Source: Casuarina equisetifolia (taxonomy: Eukaryota; Streptophyta; Magnoliopsida; Fagales; Casuarinaceae). Taken from it: a DNA stretch of 64,000 nt. A model generated the notes under the pieces. It made no database searches, was not told the origin of the DNA, and was given only the letters and a program-made list of their open reading frames with translations. Made by a program: the position numbers and the translations under genes. Positions 12,330 to 24,636 of the stretch are shown here, piece by piece. Position 1 is the stretch's first letter, and each line of letters starts with the position of its first letter. The stretch is taken from the NCBI GenBank assembly GCA_028551475.1, contig CM052361.1:8687501-8751500 (forward strand), given 5' to 3'.

Positions 12330-15300
12330 ATCCTTGGGCTTGGTGAAATAATTAGGTTAGGAGCATCTATATAATTGTAGAAATTAGAGTTTTTAAATGA
12401 TAAGAGAATCTATAAAATGTTTGTTTAATAAAATGAAAAGTATAAGAAAATCTAATGAGAAGAGGTTATGGAAGACACATGACATCATGTTAATATGTAT
12501 TTCTTAAAGCTATTGTGTTGCTTTTGGGTGTGTGTGTTCTTATGATTGCATGTTTAATTCATATTTAGGTGATGCAATTTGTTGAATGCAATTTCAACAA
12601 GTGGTATTAGAGCTATTGGAGCTAGAAGATCATACCAAAAATGATGGATTGAAACTTTGGATTTGTACGAACATAAATTGAAAAAGCCAATAGATGTATT
12701 TTAAGGTGATATTTTCTCTTTCTTTAGATCTAGTTTGATTTTAGATGATATTAATACAAAGCAACCAAAACATATTATTAAAGTAGTGGATTGGGGTAAA
12801 AAAAAAAGAGTAGATTTATGCTTCTCTGTCCATATCTAATTGTTTGTGAGCTAGGTTGGAATTTTGTTGAAGAAAAAAAAAATATGTTTTGCAATATTTT
12901 TCAAAGTTGATGAATTGAAGATTGAACCAATTAGATTGATTGGGGTGGTTGTGTAAATTATTTTACTCATTGTGGCATCAAATGATAAAGAATTATAAAG
13001 ATATTGGAAATTAAAGATAGAGATCAAGATGGATGGTCAAGAAGAGATTTTTGTAAAATCTATTTTGATTTATTGCATGCAGTGATGAAAGACATGTTGT
13101 TAGGTGATTTGTGGAAGATTTTAGTTCCAACCTAGTTGGAAACACAACAAATGATGGCGGCATTTGCCTAGAAAATTTGGGTCACATTATAAACATTTGA
13201 GTGACAACATAAACCCAATCGACGACGGTAGATTGACGAAGTTCGAGCTTGAAGATGGCAGATTGGCCAATCACAATTTGGTCCATGGTGGAATCTCTTG
13301 ATGAATGACTGTAAAAGATGGGCGAATGTGTTGTTGATGGGTCAGAAATTGGGTGTTGCAAACTTAAAACTAGAGATAATAATACCAAGCCCACTAAATA
13401 ATCAAGAGACTGATTATGTTGCACAATCACTTGATACAACCAAACAACAATGAAAACTTTAAGAAAACACACACATGACTAGCGACTAGTCATTGGACTC
13501 AAGCATTGTTTTTGGCCACCAAAAAAAAAAAAAAACAGTGTTTAATCTTTAACCCCCATTTCTAGATTCTTCTCCACAGACATATACGCCTACTCACACC
13601 TAAGCCTAACTTAGCCCACTCATATCTAAGTCTAAACAACTCAAAAATCCCATAACAATTTCCACCCTTTTGAGAGAAAGAATCTTGCCTTCAAGGTTTT
13701 GAATACAAAATTATATCTTGTAACTAGAGACCTAACAAAACAATGCCCTAACTAAAGCCCAAAATGAAATGAAGGCATTTTTGCCTTTTTGAAAACTTTT
13801 TTGGCAACATCACTATGGCAGCCTTCAAGTGGTTAGTTCACTAAATAGATTGATTGGTACCATTCTCAGTAGACCATGTATGGGAGATTGCTTGGCCTCC
13901 TTATGTTAATTTCTATCTCCATGACCTTTTGGCCGTTAACCTCTCCGGTGTTGATTTTAATGCTTGATCTCACCACCTCGAGGGAATCGCTCATTGTGCT
14001 ACTTTTCTTCCTCGGTGCAACACAAGATGTTAGCCTCCGTCTTTTTTGGCTGAAGCTACACATGGCTCTATATTTCAATCTCTTTTTGGTTAGTTTGGAT
14101 AAGTTTGTGTGAACCAAACAAGAAAGGCTTTTTGGCCTTTTTACCACCTTCTTTGCGGATCGTGACTAGGACTCCTTCAATTTTGGCTTGATTCGACCTG
14201 CAACCATCACCCATCTTTGTCTTCACATATTTAGGAGAACTTGAACCCATTTTGGTCTTTGTACTAGATTCTGAGCCCTTATTTTTACCTTTGACAGCTT
14301 TATTGATCAACTGTTAGATCACTGCCTATAATTGTGTGGTCATTTATGCAAGCTTCTGGTTTAAATTGGCATGCATGACTAAGAATTCGTTGGCCATCTT
14401 TGATACCAAATTTTTGTAAACCCAACACTAGAGATAATAACAATGAATCCATTAGATAATCAAAAGATTGATTATATTGCATATATCTCTTGATGCAACC
14501 AAACAACCACGAAAACATGGAAAAAAAACACACATATGACCGGTGATTATAGTCACTAGACTTTAGCATCAATTCTAGCAAAGGGTTCTTACACAAAATA
14601 GATCTGAATCCCTAACCCCTATTTCTTTATTCTTCTACACAGACATGTGGGTCTACTCGCACCTAAGCTTGACCTGACCCACTCACGTCTAAGCGCACAC
14701 AAATAAAAAAGATCATAACATTGGGTCAAGTGGACCCGATAATAGTAGAGGAAACCCCATGCACAAGAAACGTACATGTAATGTACATTCTAGATAAATA
14801 ACCAATGTGCAGAAGGTGCATGCATTAGACAAAGAAAGGAAGGAACATAAATATATAATATATATTTGTAACGCTAGTGAAAGGAGCATTTTGAACATGA
14901 AAATGTTGATGGATTGTAGATTGAGGGAAAGCTTGTAATGCTCCTATTTTAATGTGAATGATAGAGTACAAATTTAAATATTTTTAATTGTTGAGATCTA
15001 GATGAGATGTGAGAGGTTTTGATTGTTGATTTTGAAGTGACACTAATAATTCTAGATGGAATGAGAATTTTTCAATGGGTGAATTCAAGGGAGTGACCTC
15101 AATTGTTGTGAAAGTCCTATAACTTTTACTTTTGATGATGGCCTCATGGCAGAGGGGGCTGTTGGATGTGAGAATCTTATGATAATGTGTAGATCTCTAA
15201 GGAGATACATAACCTAAAAGTGGAGTAACCTAGAATAGGCTACAATAGAGGTTCATGAAGAGGTATGACTTGAAAGAAGTGTGGTTTAAGAAAAAACATG

Positions 15301-15905
15301 GTTGGCACAATTGATGAGGGCTTAGGTTGTGAGAGTTTTTTCAATATTTTTCTTTCAAAAGATTGTAATTATAGACATTGAAGAAAGTTTCTATGGTTTT
15401 TTTCTTTCAAAAGATTATAGTTGTGTAGTTGAGCTATTAAAAGAGATTTGTTACACTTTCTTGTAAGGTAGGGACATTGTACTAATTATTTGAAAAGAGA
15501 AATTGTTAGGATTGATGAAACAATTAAGTTAAACAACATAACTATAATATCATATTATAGTTAGGAGTATTGTGTAATTGTAGAAACTAGGATTTTTTTT
15601 TTCTATAAATAGAGGAAGTATAAAGAAACTTAGTAGGTGAGTCATTTCAATAAAAGAGTCCCCTTTAAGGTTAGCTAATTGTTGGAGAGAGCCTTTCTCA
15701 TAGATTTCAAATGGTAAGAAAATTCATGAAATGTTCGTTTAGTAAGAGAGAAAGTATGAGAAAATTTAATAAAAAAAAAAACTATAAAGGATATAAGACA
15801 TTATGTTGGTTCAAATCTTTTAAGTTTGTTGTGCTTGGGTGTATACATTTCTATGATTGTATATTCAATCTATATGTGGATGATATGATTTGTTGAATGT
15901 CCACA
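12330..15905 (+). mobile_element. Decayed non-coding LTR retrotransposon (Copia-like priming)
   Basis: A 5' LTR of about 270 bp (12,330-12,599) resembles a 3' LTR of about 400 bp (15,504-15,905). Both end near TTTGTTGAATG...CA and share a TATGATTGTAT/GCAT region. The 5' LTR is followed by TGGTATTAGAGCT (12,602), a tRNA-Met(i) type primer site. A purine tract GAAAAGAGAAAT precedes the 3' LTR. The interior has no recognisable gag or pol, so it was probably non-autonomous or is very old. Another element is nested at 13,354-14,720. No clean target duplication is left. The 3' part, from 14,888, was copied with the 13-kb block. Confidence 0.65.
13354..14720 (-). mobile_element. Nested 1.37-kb non-autonomous LTR element
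   Basis: LTRs at 13,354-13,657 and about 14,414-14,720 (about 305 bp) run on the minus strand from TGTTATG to GCAACA. The 5' LTR is on the right. Three bases beyond it the minus strand reads TGGTATCAAAGATGG (PBS, about 14,397-14,411). The polypurine tract AAAAGGGTGGAAAT abuts the left LTR. Both flanks carry TTGGG (13,349-13,353 and 14,721-14,725), a perfect 5-bp target duplication. The interior of about 757 bp has a short start MANEFLVMHANLNQK and a Lys/Ser-rich frame at 14,068-14,310 but no pol, so movement would need proteins from another element. Confidence 0.85.
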
Positions 15906-17869
15906 ACCTCCTTTTTTTTTTTTGCCCAAAATAAAATTTAGAATATTCAAACCTTCTATCCTAGAGTAGCATATTATAGAGTGATAATTTTACATAGCTT
16001 ATGGAAAAACATACTAGATAGTTGTTATACCTTGTCATACCTTCTTGGACTAACTCCAAGAACTTTTCAACAGGACATACACTCATAAAGCAGCTCCCAA
16101 ACTGCCTCAAACGACCATGCAAATTTCATTTTCCAATGGGGGCAATAAGCGCTTCAAACAACTAAGCTAGATGGGTTTTACAAGAGCTTATTAAACCATT
16201 TGAAACGCCAAGCTTCATGGGTAAGGGAACATTCCTACGAGCAAACAAGAAACTTCTTCTGATACTCAATTTCTCAGTCCATGATTAATTTTCTCACCTG
16301 CAACAACCCCAGAAAGTCTCTTGCTTTGCTGCAATTTTATACCAGCTCCCACGACAGACACTTCCATTGGGCGGGTCTCCCACTTGCTATAACTGGTATT
16401 ACATAAACCAAAAGGAATGATAAAAGACAACTATTCTACAAACAAATATCGGTTCAAAAACTAGTTCGAATTTTTTGTTTATACAGAGGATTGATCAAAT
16501 CTCAAGTAAACCACCAATTGGAAAAGTGATGAGTTTTTTTGTTGGATCCAAGCAGGTTGTAGAGTTTTAGTTTGTAAAAGCTAAGTCTTCTCCAAGCAAG
16601 ATGAGGGAAATGGATGTCATGAAATCGTAAGTCTCACTAGTGTTACACAAGCAATACGATACGCAAACCATCTTGAACTTCTTGTTGATTTTTTATTTTA
16701 TTACTTTGGGGCGATGCTGGAGATGCTACATATGGACAATTCGACAAGATACAAATTTGGGAAATTCCAAAAAGCGTGTGGTCGATATTGTGTGGAAGGA
16801 AGAAAATCCTAAGTATTGTTCTTTTCTATGACACTAATCAATTCAATCTCTTTCTTACTATGTTTGGTTGATTAGAGGAAACTTTTACGTCGTATACACC
16901 TATCTTGTTGAATTTTTGGTGAGAAGAGGTATTTTTGCGCAAGGCTTTGTCTTATAATGCTTCAAGGAACCCACAAATGTGGTCCGAATTGATAAGGCAT
17001 AACATGTTTTCCTGGGTGGATGCTTGTTCCAAGAAGATTCCTAGGGAACGCAACAAAGCAGGAATTCGGATATGTGCACAGTGGGAGATACCATTTACGA
17101 AAAGCCGAAGCAAGCTATCATCAACTACCCAAATGGCCTTGTGCCATAAACTCTTGGTTTAATTTATGCCGCACAATCATAAACTTTCATGTTTCTGGAA
17201 GTTGAATCCTATGCTCGGCTTGGTTGTGTGGTGACATTATCAAATATGCAATATTAGTGTTTTCTCTTTATAAAGAGGATTTGAAGTAGAATTTAAATAA
17301 TGTGAAATATTTTTTATGTTGTTCTTAACATGTTTCTCATTGCTAACATGAGCTGTAAGTTTTGTAGAAAGGATATACATCCTCTTGCAGACTCCATTTG
17401 GCTCCGAGCTTCCTACATGCGGTTTGTCACTTCTTGAATAAGGGTTTGATATCATGTTAGAAGATTTTTTTCCTTAAAATTGATTTGTAAAAGAAGGAAA
17501 TACCTCCATATATAAAAAATAAAAAAGACAATATATTACAATATGAAATAACCACTACTTAACATGTCCCTTAACCCTAAGTATTGACTAGTCCATGAGT
17601 AACAGGATGAAGTTATAGAACCAAGATCCCTAGGATATAGTCCATGATAAGTTGTTGTATTTATATTTGTGCTTTAATATTATGTTAAAAAAGACATTAT
17701 TATTTGAAGTTAACTTAAGAGTAAGATGGCATGTCTTATCTATAGAAAGGATTTTTATGCAAGATGTACTACACGTTCTTAATAGAAACACCGGCTGATT
17801 CCTATTATTAGTTATATTATCAACATTTCCTTTTGGTATTATACGCTTGATGATACTCATAAAAATGCA
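15906..17869. other. Unclassified segment with gene-like fragments, shared with copy 2
   Basis: I do not recognise a gene. On the minus strand, 16,020-16,150 carries a short frame similar in copy 2 (29,880-30,001; residues FGSCFMSVCPVEKFLELVQE there), and 16,300-16,370 reads MEVSVVGAGIKLQQSKRLSG followed by a GT. On the plus strand, 16,935-17,162 encodes a 75-residue frame (RKALSYNASRNPQMWSE, NMFSWVDACSKKIPRE). A diverged version recurs near 21,050-21,200. These could be relics of one unknown gene or parts of an unidentified element. Confidence 0.3.
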
Positions 17870-18400
17870 TTGCTACTAGTGATGTTAGAATGATAAGTAT
17901 TGCTAATAAGACCGGGTAGACATTATAGATAAAACTTTACACCGTTGAGCGAAGGATGCAAGGAGCAGGCATCAAGGCTGGAATTACAGAACAGTTGACT
18001 AAAACAGCACACTTCAATGATAGATTGGTAAACATAGTTATCAACCACCTTTCATTTTCTTTATTTATTCAACGAATAATTTATTCCCACCGCGGTTCTA
18101 CCCTTTGAAAATGGGGTATGATTGCCTTCTGCAAATAATCCACTTGCATGGGCTTTTAAAGGTGAGAGAGGGACCGGTAGTTACAAGCAACCGCTGGATG
18201 TATTACTTTATTTCCAAGCAAATACTACTGCACAGACTATTTTTAACTGGTCAAAGAGAAAAAGACTCCTCATTGATAAGGTTGTTATCATTTTGCTGCA
18301 AAAGCAGAGGCCACTACTAATCATGGAATTGAATTCTCCTATTTGTTGACGTTGACCCAACCAAATGTCGTTCAGCTATGCGGGGACTACCTTAAAAGTT
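17870..18400. repeat. LOR downstream flank block, copy a
   Basis: The flank lies downstream of minus-strand LOR locus a and is shared with 31,800-32,350 and, more weakly, with 7540-8830. It contains TTGACT and TTGACC hexamers (W-box core) near 17,995 and 18,352. It ends in a 20-base poly-T. No gene was recognised. The third copy next to another LOR relic shows that flank and gene have duplicated together. Confidence 0.55.
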
Positions 18401-18878
18401 GCTTTTTTTTTTTTTTTTTTTATGATCATGACATGTGTAGCAATTGTGAGATGGAAAGATGGTGTTATCATGATCAGGGAGAATATTATTAGCTTGATTA
18501 AGAGATAATTTTATCCAAATTGTTTCAATTTATGTTACGTAAGAAGTGACTTTTTCAACAAGAAGAAATTCAGGATTTAGTTCTTTACCTAGTGATGTCT
18601 AATGGGATTTATTGACTGAATTAATCATTTAAATAAACGTGGGATCATTGAAGGATCTAAGAACATCTATCAATATAAATTTTGAATTGACTGAAACTTA
18701 TCTTTCATTCTTTAAATTGAAAATGTTCTACAACTCTTACACTTTAAATAATTGACTTAGCATCAAATGAGAGAGTGAATATTGGGAAATAAACAATATT
18801 CCAGAAGGATTCTTCTTTTTGAAGTTCTCACAAATACATCTTCAAACATAATACGTGTCCAAACATATTTCATTTATT

Positions 18879-19969
18879 TTAGCAGATATTGGGACCGCAA
18901 TTGCTTAACCTTATCCCCACTTTTACTAGATCTAGCCAAGTAGTGCCGTGCTCCTTAATCCCATCAAGAATCACAATAAGTATAACCATGAATGCATAAT
19001 CGATGTTGGGATTAATCGTCAGCTTGAACTTGTCCTTTCCATGCCAAATTTTTCTATAAAAAAAAATTGCAATTTTTTGGTAAAATTTTTGGTCTCGAGC
19101 CATCTGCAATTTCCACATCAATTAAAAATGTTATTCCAAGACTTTTTTTTTGAACTACCGTGTATTTATATATATATATCTCATGAAATTATATTATAAA
19201 TAGTATAAAACAAAACATATTATAATTTGAAAAATTATAAGCTCAAGAATGAAATTTTAAAAATTTCAAAATTCCTCCAAATATTTATTATAATTTATTG
19301 TATTTCAAGACTTGACTGAACGGAGTGAAAACCTAACCCAGGTAAGTATCGTGGGGGATTCGCCATCGTAAATGACCCAATATGACCCACTTTTTTCAAC
19401 CTTGAAATCACAAGCATGTTTCTGTTTGTTGGTTGCCAAGAAAACTCTTAACTTGGGCTTTCGTTGGAGGATTTTAGATTTATTAACGCTGAAAAGTAGA
19501 TCACTTTCCTTATTGTTGTCACCCTTGTAAACTCGCCACCTGTCATGCGCACTAAGAGTCTGCAAATACATGATTGTATTTGGTGCAATAAAGATTTGCA
19601 TGGACGTCAAAATACATAACAACGTTATATTTTGAGATTAAACACGTAGGAAGCAACTAAAGTCAAGCCATAGCAAATGAACCGGAAATATAAGAATATG
19701 TTAGACCATAATCCAGTGGAGTAAGACGAAGTTATCCAAACCTTCCGTAGAAGAGTAGCAATGGGATTTCCCGCAGCGTCGACAAGGACTCGACGGCAAT
19801 GCGTGGTGAATACTTTTCCTTTGACATTGAAAACGACACCGCCGTTGGGGTCTTTGACAACAAAGTTGCCATCGGAAAATTTCAGGAGCTGCCTGCGAAT
19901 TGAGAGTTCGAGTTGGCAAGGATCACAATACTGAGAGCCGATGACAGAAAACTGAGGGGATTGAGCCAT
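18879..19969 (-). CDS. LOR: LURP-one-related (LOR, DUF567) protein, locus a, intact
   Basis: The LOR family has a tubby-like barrel fold. Founding member LURP1 supports basal defence against oomycetes in Arabidopsis. Three exons on the minus strand: 19,969-19,742 (76 codons), 19,559-19,338 (74 codons), 19,103-18,879 (75 codons with stop). Junctions are phase 0 with normal sites (AAG|GTTTGG, TTTGCAG|ACT, TGG|GTTAGG, TTGCAG|ATG). This gives 224 residues, near the usual 190-220. Family marks: SDGNFVVKDPNGGVVFNVKG, RRVLVDAAGNPI, ESDLLFSV, KPKLRVFL, then NPNIDYAFMVILIVILDGI. The C-terminal tail after GIKEHGTT is longer than usual. The more upstream ATG at 19,996 would add a nine-residue hydrophobic start; the MAQSP start fits the family better. 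A TATA box lies about 85 bp upstream. It is the only locus in the window with all frames and canonical splice sites. Confidence 0.82.
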
Positions 19970-20053
19970 GAGTACTAGGGAGAAGAGGGAGAACAAGCAC
20001 TATAGTGTTGAGAGGAGCTATATCTGCGAGTGGCCTCCTAAAAGACTTGGTAT

Positions 20054-20062
20054 GTTTATATA
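20054..20062 (-). promoter_or_regulatory. TATA box of LOR locus a
   Basis: The minus strand reads TATATAAAC, 85-93 bp upstream of the chosen ATG at 19,969. The same motif is conserved in the duplicate locus at 35,709-35,717. Confidence 0.55.
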
Positions 20063-20209
20063 CACGAAAGGCAATATTCCGTCTTGTCATTTGGAGGAGG
20101 TCAAAGTCAGCGGCAGGTACAAAGTCTTCCACTCGTTTTCCCATAGCGAACTTCCCGCAGCTTTGATTCTCTTTCGATTATATACTTCCTATGTCAGCAG
20201 CAAGTTGCG

Positions 20210-21012
20210 AGAGAAGTAACCAATGGTAGCATTCTCTCATGTCATTCGGAAGCCCGGTTCTAGTTGATAGGTTGTACAATGCAGCTAGTGGAAAAAAAAA
20301 AAAAAAAGCAGCTAGTGGCCTCGTGCAAAAGAACGACGACCTCGTCCCTTGTTACAGCATTGTCAAAAGACATGTTTATCGCAATATGCTGGCAAGTTGA
20401 CGGAGAAGTGATCAATGGTGGCGTTCTCTCATGTCATTCAGACACCAGAAACATTTTAACTTTCAGGCCAGGTCTCGCGATAGATTGTATAGTTGTTGGA
20501 TTCTGATTGGTGGGGATCTCGATGTGGGAGCATGGCTTAAAGACACTTAATCAAAAGAAAATGATACCACTCTTGGTTTTTGATTAGAAGGTGTTCCACT
20601 ATCCTTAAAAAATGATTTATAAGGATGTGATAACTTTCCACTTGTAAGCTTATAGTTTTCTCTTTTTGCACCTCATGTGGGTGCGTTTCAACAATAATGC
20701 AGATTGTAGCCCGTGGAGAAGAACGACGAAATTGATTTTGGTTACAGCTCTTTCTTTTTCTTTTTTCTTTTTTTTTGAGTAAAAAGGGGTTGAAAATATG
20801 AAACCTCAACCCAAAATATGGTTAATATTCAACCATTAAACTACGGCCTACTGGCCTGTTAACTAGTTATAACATCATTTGAAAACTTGGTATGCAATTA
20901 TGCGAGGAACTTGACCGAGAAGTAAATAATGGTGACATGGGGATGAGATCGAATTCAGTGGCTTACCCTTGTCTAATCCGGTGGCGTGGTCCCTGCTTAC
21001 GGCGGCGAAGGA
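20210..21012. repeat. Repeated LOR upstream cassettes
   Basis: The phrase GAAGTNANCAATGGTGGCAT plus CTCTCATGTCATTC occurs near 20,213 and 20,405, and a shorter version near 20,921. GCAGCTAGTGG and AAGAACGACGA also repeat around 20,281, 20,312, 20,329 and 20,722. The stretch lies upstream of LOR locus a and is also present in copy 2 (35,870-36,235 and 45,108-45,540, split by the Copia insertion). It looks like several diverged duplicates of one upstream piece. No gene is seen. Confidence 0.5.
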
Positions 21013-21780
21013 GAACACCCCTACCTAGCAGCCCCGGTCAAGTCTTTGTTTGGGGGACGTATTTTTGTCCAAGGCGCATGCACGTTTCGAGAAGATCCCG
21101 AGGGAACCCAATGCCATGACAGATAACACCTTATATCTCGGACGGTACTATTTGCACAGCAGGATGCCTTCGCAGAGTACGTGGGTCCGCCCAAAACTTC
21201 TACCAGATAATCAACTACATGGATTAAAGTTGAAGAAACTCTACGGTTAAAATTGGGGGAAATGGTTCCCAATGAATAACCAATTATGAAATACATTTTA
21301 ACAAATTGTATTTTTTAAAATTAATTTTATAAGGTAAGTAAGTTTTTTAATATAATATCTAAAATAAGATGAACGAATAAGATTTTCTTGTTATCCATAA
21401 TCACGGTGCAAGACCCTTTTTCATGTATAATTATAATTATCTTTTAGGCAATTAGGAAATTTTAAGATAGCTCATAAATATACCTACGAACCTCGAACCT
21501 AGGTTTGATTGATGTAAGAGAACCACAAAATTCAGGTATCAAGCCTAGAAGGAATTTTTTTTTTCAATGTTCTTGTAAGTACATCTTCGACGTACTATCT
21601 TTATTTTAGATGGTTTAGAACCCATGGTGCCTACACTATTCCAACTTTTACTAGATTAAGCCGAGTAATGCCGTGCTCCTTAATCCCATCAAGATTCACA
21701 AATAAGTGCCACCATGAATGCATAATCAATGCCGGGATTTATCGTCAGCCATAGTAAGGTAGAAAGAATTAACACTTAGT
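21013..21780. other. Segment present only in block copy 1
   Basis: Copy 2 jumps from the counterpart of about 21,012 (45,562) to that of 21,784 (about 45,664) with only about 100 unrelated bases between, so this stretch was gained in copy 1 or lost in copy 2. It contains a diverged relative of the unknown plus-strand frame of 16.9 kb (21,050-21,200) and a LOR exon 3 scrap. Confidence 0.5.
21636..21765 (-). pseudogene. LOR exon 3 fragment e
   Basis: On the minus strand this matches LOR locus a exon 3: it encodes IDYAFMV-like text ending at GIKEHGITRLNLVKVGI, and shares TGCCGTGCTCCTTAATCCCA with locus a near 18,943. Exons 1 and 2 are absent nearby. It is a stranded exon, not a gene. Confidence 0.65.
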
Positions 21781-22597
21781 TAAGTGGTGATATCGACTGG
21801 TTACGACAAAAAAGTCTTCTTGTTCCCTAGAGAAAGATATGATTCGAGACCATCATTGAACTTTCTAGTAGGTGTATTTATTATGTTATTGCAAATGTTG
21901 GTAGGAATGATATCTCAAGAACGAGGGTTGGATTGTGTGTTAGATTTAAGTTATCTTCCTTTTCTTTTATCAAAATGATACAAATATTAAGTTCAATTTC
22001 ATATACTAGCCAAGTAAGACAATTTTAAAGTATAAAAGCAGTATAATGATGTTACAATAAAGAGAAATTGAAACGCAAATTTTGATGTTTCATAACCCTT
22101 TACCTTGAAGAATAAAGTGCATAAATGTCATTGCAATAATTCATTCATCCAATGCTTTGTTATGAAGAAAGCTTAGTGTCACTATTTGACTATGCGATAT
22201 GTTCAACACATTGTCTTACAATAAAAAAATGACTAGGTGATAGGGGCCTTGAAGGCATATGGTACTCTACCTTTCAAGGCCTTTTGGTAAAGGAAGTGTA
22301 GTTCACGATAGTAATATCCAAGACAACCTAATCTATTAGCTAATGTGGGTCCTAGTGTGGTGGGAGAGTGTCTCACAACTTAACCACGTAGCATATTTAG
22401 CAAACTTGTCTTATATCAAGAAAAGGATTGAGTGATGGGGCCTTAAAAGTATATGAGTAACTCCACTTATTAGGTCAACCTTTTGGGAAAAGAGGCTTAG
22501 TTTGTGACACTAGTTATTTTAGTTCTTCATTTTGTAAAAGCAAGAAAAAGATACAAGGAGTATTTGGAAATATTTTTTTTTTAGGAATAGTTCTTTG

Positions 22598-22880
22598 CTA
22601 GCATGTATTTATTATATTTAGTCTAAATAAAATTGTAAACTTTTTTAAAATAAGATTTTTGAAACACTATTTTTACTGGTTAAAATCATGAAAATAATAT
22701 ATGGGAGAACATCTCTATTTAGGAACATTAAACTTGTGTAAATAAATATTTTGTTATATTATAATTAAAAGATTCTAAACTTAATTTTCTCTTAACTAAA
22801 TTGTAATGTTAGGGTATGCCTTTAAATTTTTGTATTATCTTATTCTTCGGGAAATAAACTTACATACTCACCAAAAAAAA
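22598..22880 (+). mobile_element. 5'-truncated LINE, 3' end only (copy 1)
   Basis: These 283 bp match the last about 280 bp of the LINE at 49,491-56,228, from TTAGCATGT to the A-rich tail (shared phrases GAACATCTCTATTTAGGAAC and TTCTTATTCTTCG-like). The same scrap sits at 46,481-46,764, so it inserted before the 13-kb duplication. Confidence 0.75.
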
Positions 22881-23249
22881 TCTATGAAAAGGTTATTACA
22901 AAAATATCTCTAAACACTTTTTCTTTTGCATTTGTAAATGCTTAAAGAAAATAAAACTATCATTATTAATTGTTATAGATACATACTTCGAAACAATTAT
23001 AACTTATGATTTTTAATTTTGGCTCAACTGCTTTGAAATTGTCTTAGATTTAAAGGGAATCAACATTGAGTGCAATGATGCAAGCCTAATTTGCTTATTT
23101 AATTACAAAAAAATGATAATATATTCAACTAAGTGCAAAGTACATTATCCAAATAAAAAAAATGGTTTAAGTGCAATCATAATGAACAAGACATACTAGA
23201 TCAAGCCAAACATATCATTTTTCTTCTACTCCTTGTAACTTCAAATCAA

Positions 23250-24254
23250 ATCAATCCCTTTCATTATCAACATTAGGATAAACCGTTACTTTGAAGTTAT
23301 CTTTCCTGATCAAAGCACTTTTAACTGTAAGCTTCTTATGCATATGCAATTTAACATTAGTTAATAAAGTTAGACTAAATTTTCTCTTGAAATACTTTTA
23401 TAATGTCAACTATCATCTACATTTGACATTTTGTCCCATCAATTGAACCAAAAATTATAAAAAGACCTTACTTGGGCAAGTATTGTGGAAGATTCTCAAG
23501 CATAAATGATACAAGATCTTTCAAACGAGCTTCCTTCAATCTTGAAGTCACAAACATCTTCATTTGTGTTGTTTGCCAAGAAGACATGTAACTTGGTCTT
23601 TATCTGGAGAATTGAAGATCGCTTAACACTAAAAAGTAGATCACTTTCCTCAGTGCTCTTGACCCTAAATGCTTTCCATCTATCATATGTACTCATAATC
23701 TACACAAAGGCAACATTGTTTCTGTTAAATTAGTAGTTACGGAGGCATGGAAATATAATGCCATATATTTTAGAGGAAAATCATAAAGGAAAGAAAAAAA
23801 AAAAAAAGCAGATGTCTAAGAAAATGAAAAGATTAAGCAATAGTAGGAAACCGACTTGTAGGAAATAGGTTTTCCATCCTGGTTAGATCTCCTTTGAATT
23901 CAACTTGTAAGAAAGAAAGAATTCAATATATAGGGAGCAAAGCAAGCATGTATACTAACAATAGAAACACTTTTCACAGGAAATTACTAATCTATGAGTA
24001 AATAAGTATCTCACTTAAAATTTGGTTTCTAATTCTATTATTCTCTTAAACGGAGAGCACTTTACGAAAGGCCAACATATTGGCAAAGACCAAAATCCAT
24101 AGAAGAAGATTATGTGGTAACTACAATAAACCAATTCTGGCCACCAAAATAATATGGACAATATCAAAAAAGATATTGCCACGGTCATATTAGTCAAACC
24201 TTCCGCTGAAAAGTAAGGATGGGATTTCCGGCAGCATCAATCAGGACTCGACGG
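23250..24254 (-). pseudogene. LOR pseudogene d, partner of locus c
   Basis: Exon 2 (23,699-23,472) is 76 codons long and very like locus c (STYDRWKAFR, KTKLHVFLANNTNEDVCDF) but has TGA where locus c has the GGA of AGESS. Exon 3 (about 23,345-23,250) has lost about 70 bp coding for the C-terminus. Exon 1 is cut to its last 55 bp (24,254-24,200); a deletion removes the rest and the promoter, joining CTCGACGG directly to TTTATTAGAAAGTC, which in copy 2 lie about 390 bp apart. The acceptor before exon 3 reads GCAT instead of GCAG. It cannot make a LOR protein. Confidence 0.85.
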
Positions 24255-24608
24255 TTTATTAGAAAGTCAAGATTAGCAGGATAAAATAGTAATTTCAACT
24301 GTAAGGGTGAAATTAGGATTTTGCCACCAAGAATTAATAGTCATAATAGAAGTCATTATCCATTGATCTCGTCTCTTTAATGTTGAGAAAAAAATCTCAC
24401 TTTAAAAAAATATAATCTTATATGATGTTTAAGTATGAATTTATCTTTCTTTATTTAAATAATTATTTTAAAATTAAGCTCTAGTCTTTCTTCAAACTAA
24501 TGAATTACCAAAAGGGTGTCAAGATCAAAACTTGGGATCTTTTTATTACCATTCTTCTCCTTTGGTTGGATTTCATCTTTTTGGTGGAAATTGTTCAAAG
24601 ATGGCTCA

Positions 24609-24636
24609 TGGGCCACTATAGGAAGGCCCATGGGCC
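24609..24636. promoter_or_regulatory. TGGGCC/GGCCCA (site II) cluster, copy 1
   Basis: Three site-II-type hexamers: TGGGCC at 24,609, GGCCCA at 24,625, TGGGCC at 24,631. In plants such motifs occur in promoters of housekeeping and growth genes. Here they lie beyond the deleted promoter of pseudogene d, so function is doubtful. Confidence 0.3.

Noticed and set aside
19923..20144. Minus-strand frame upstream of LOR a, and its copy at 35,578-35,799
   Set aside because: Overlaps exon 1 in another frame and the TATA region; conserved only because the block is duplicated.
20780..20880. tRNA-like segment (GGTTGAAAATATGAAACCTC and following)
   Set aside because: No cloverleaf with anticodon and T-arm could be formed by eye; it also recurs degenerate at 45,306-45,430 as part of the block.
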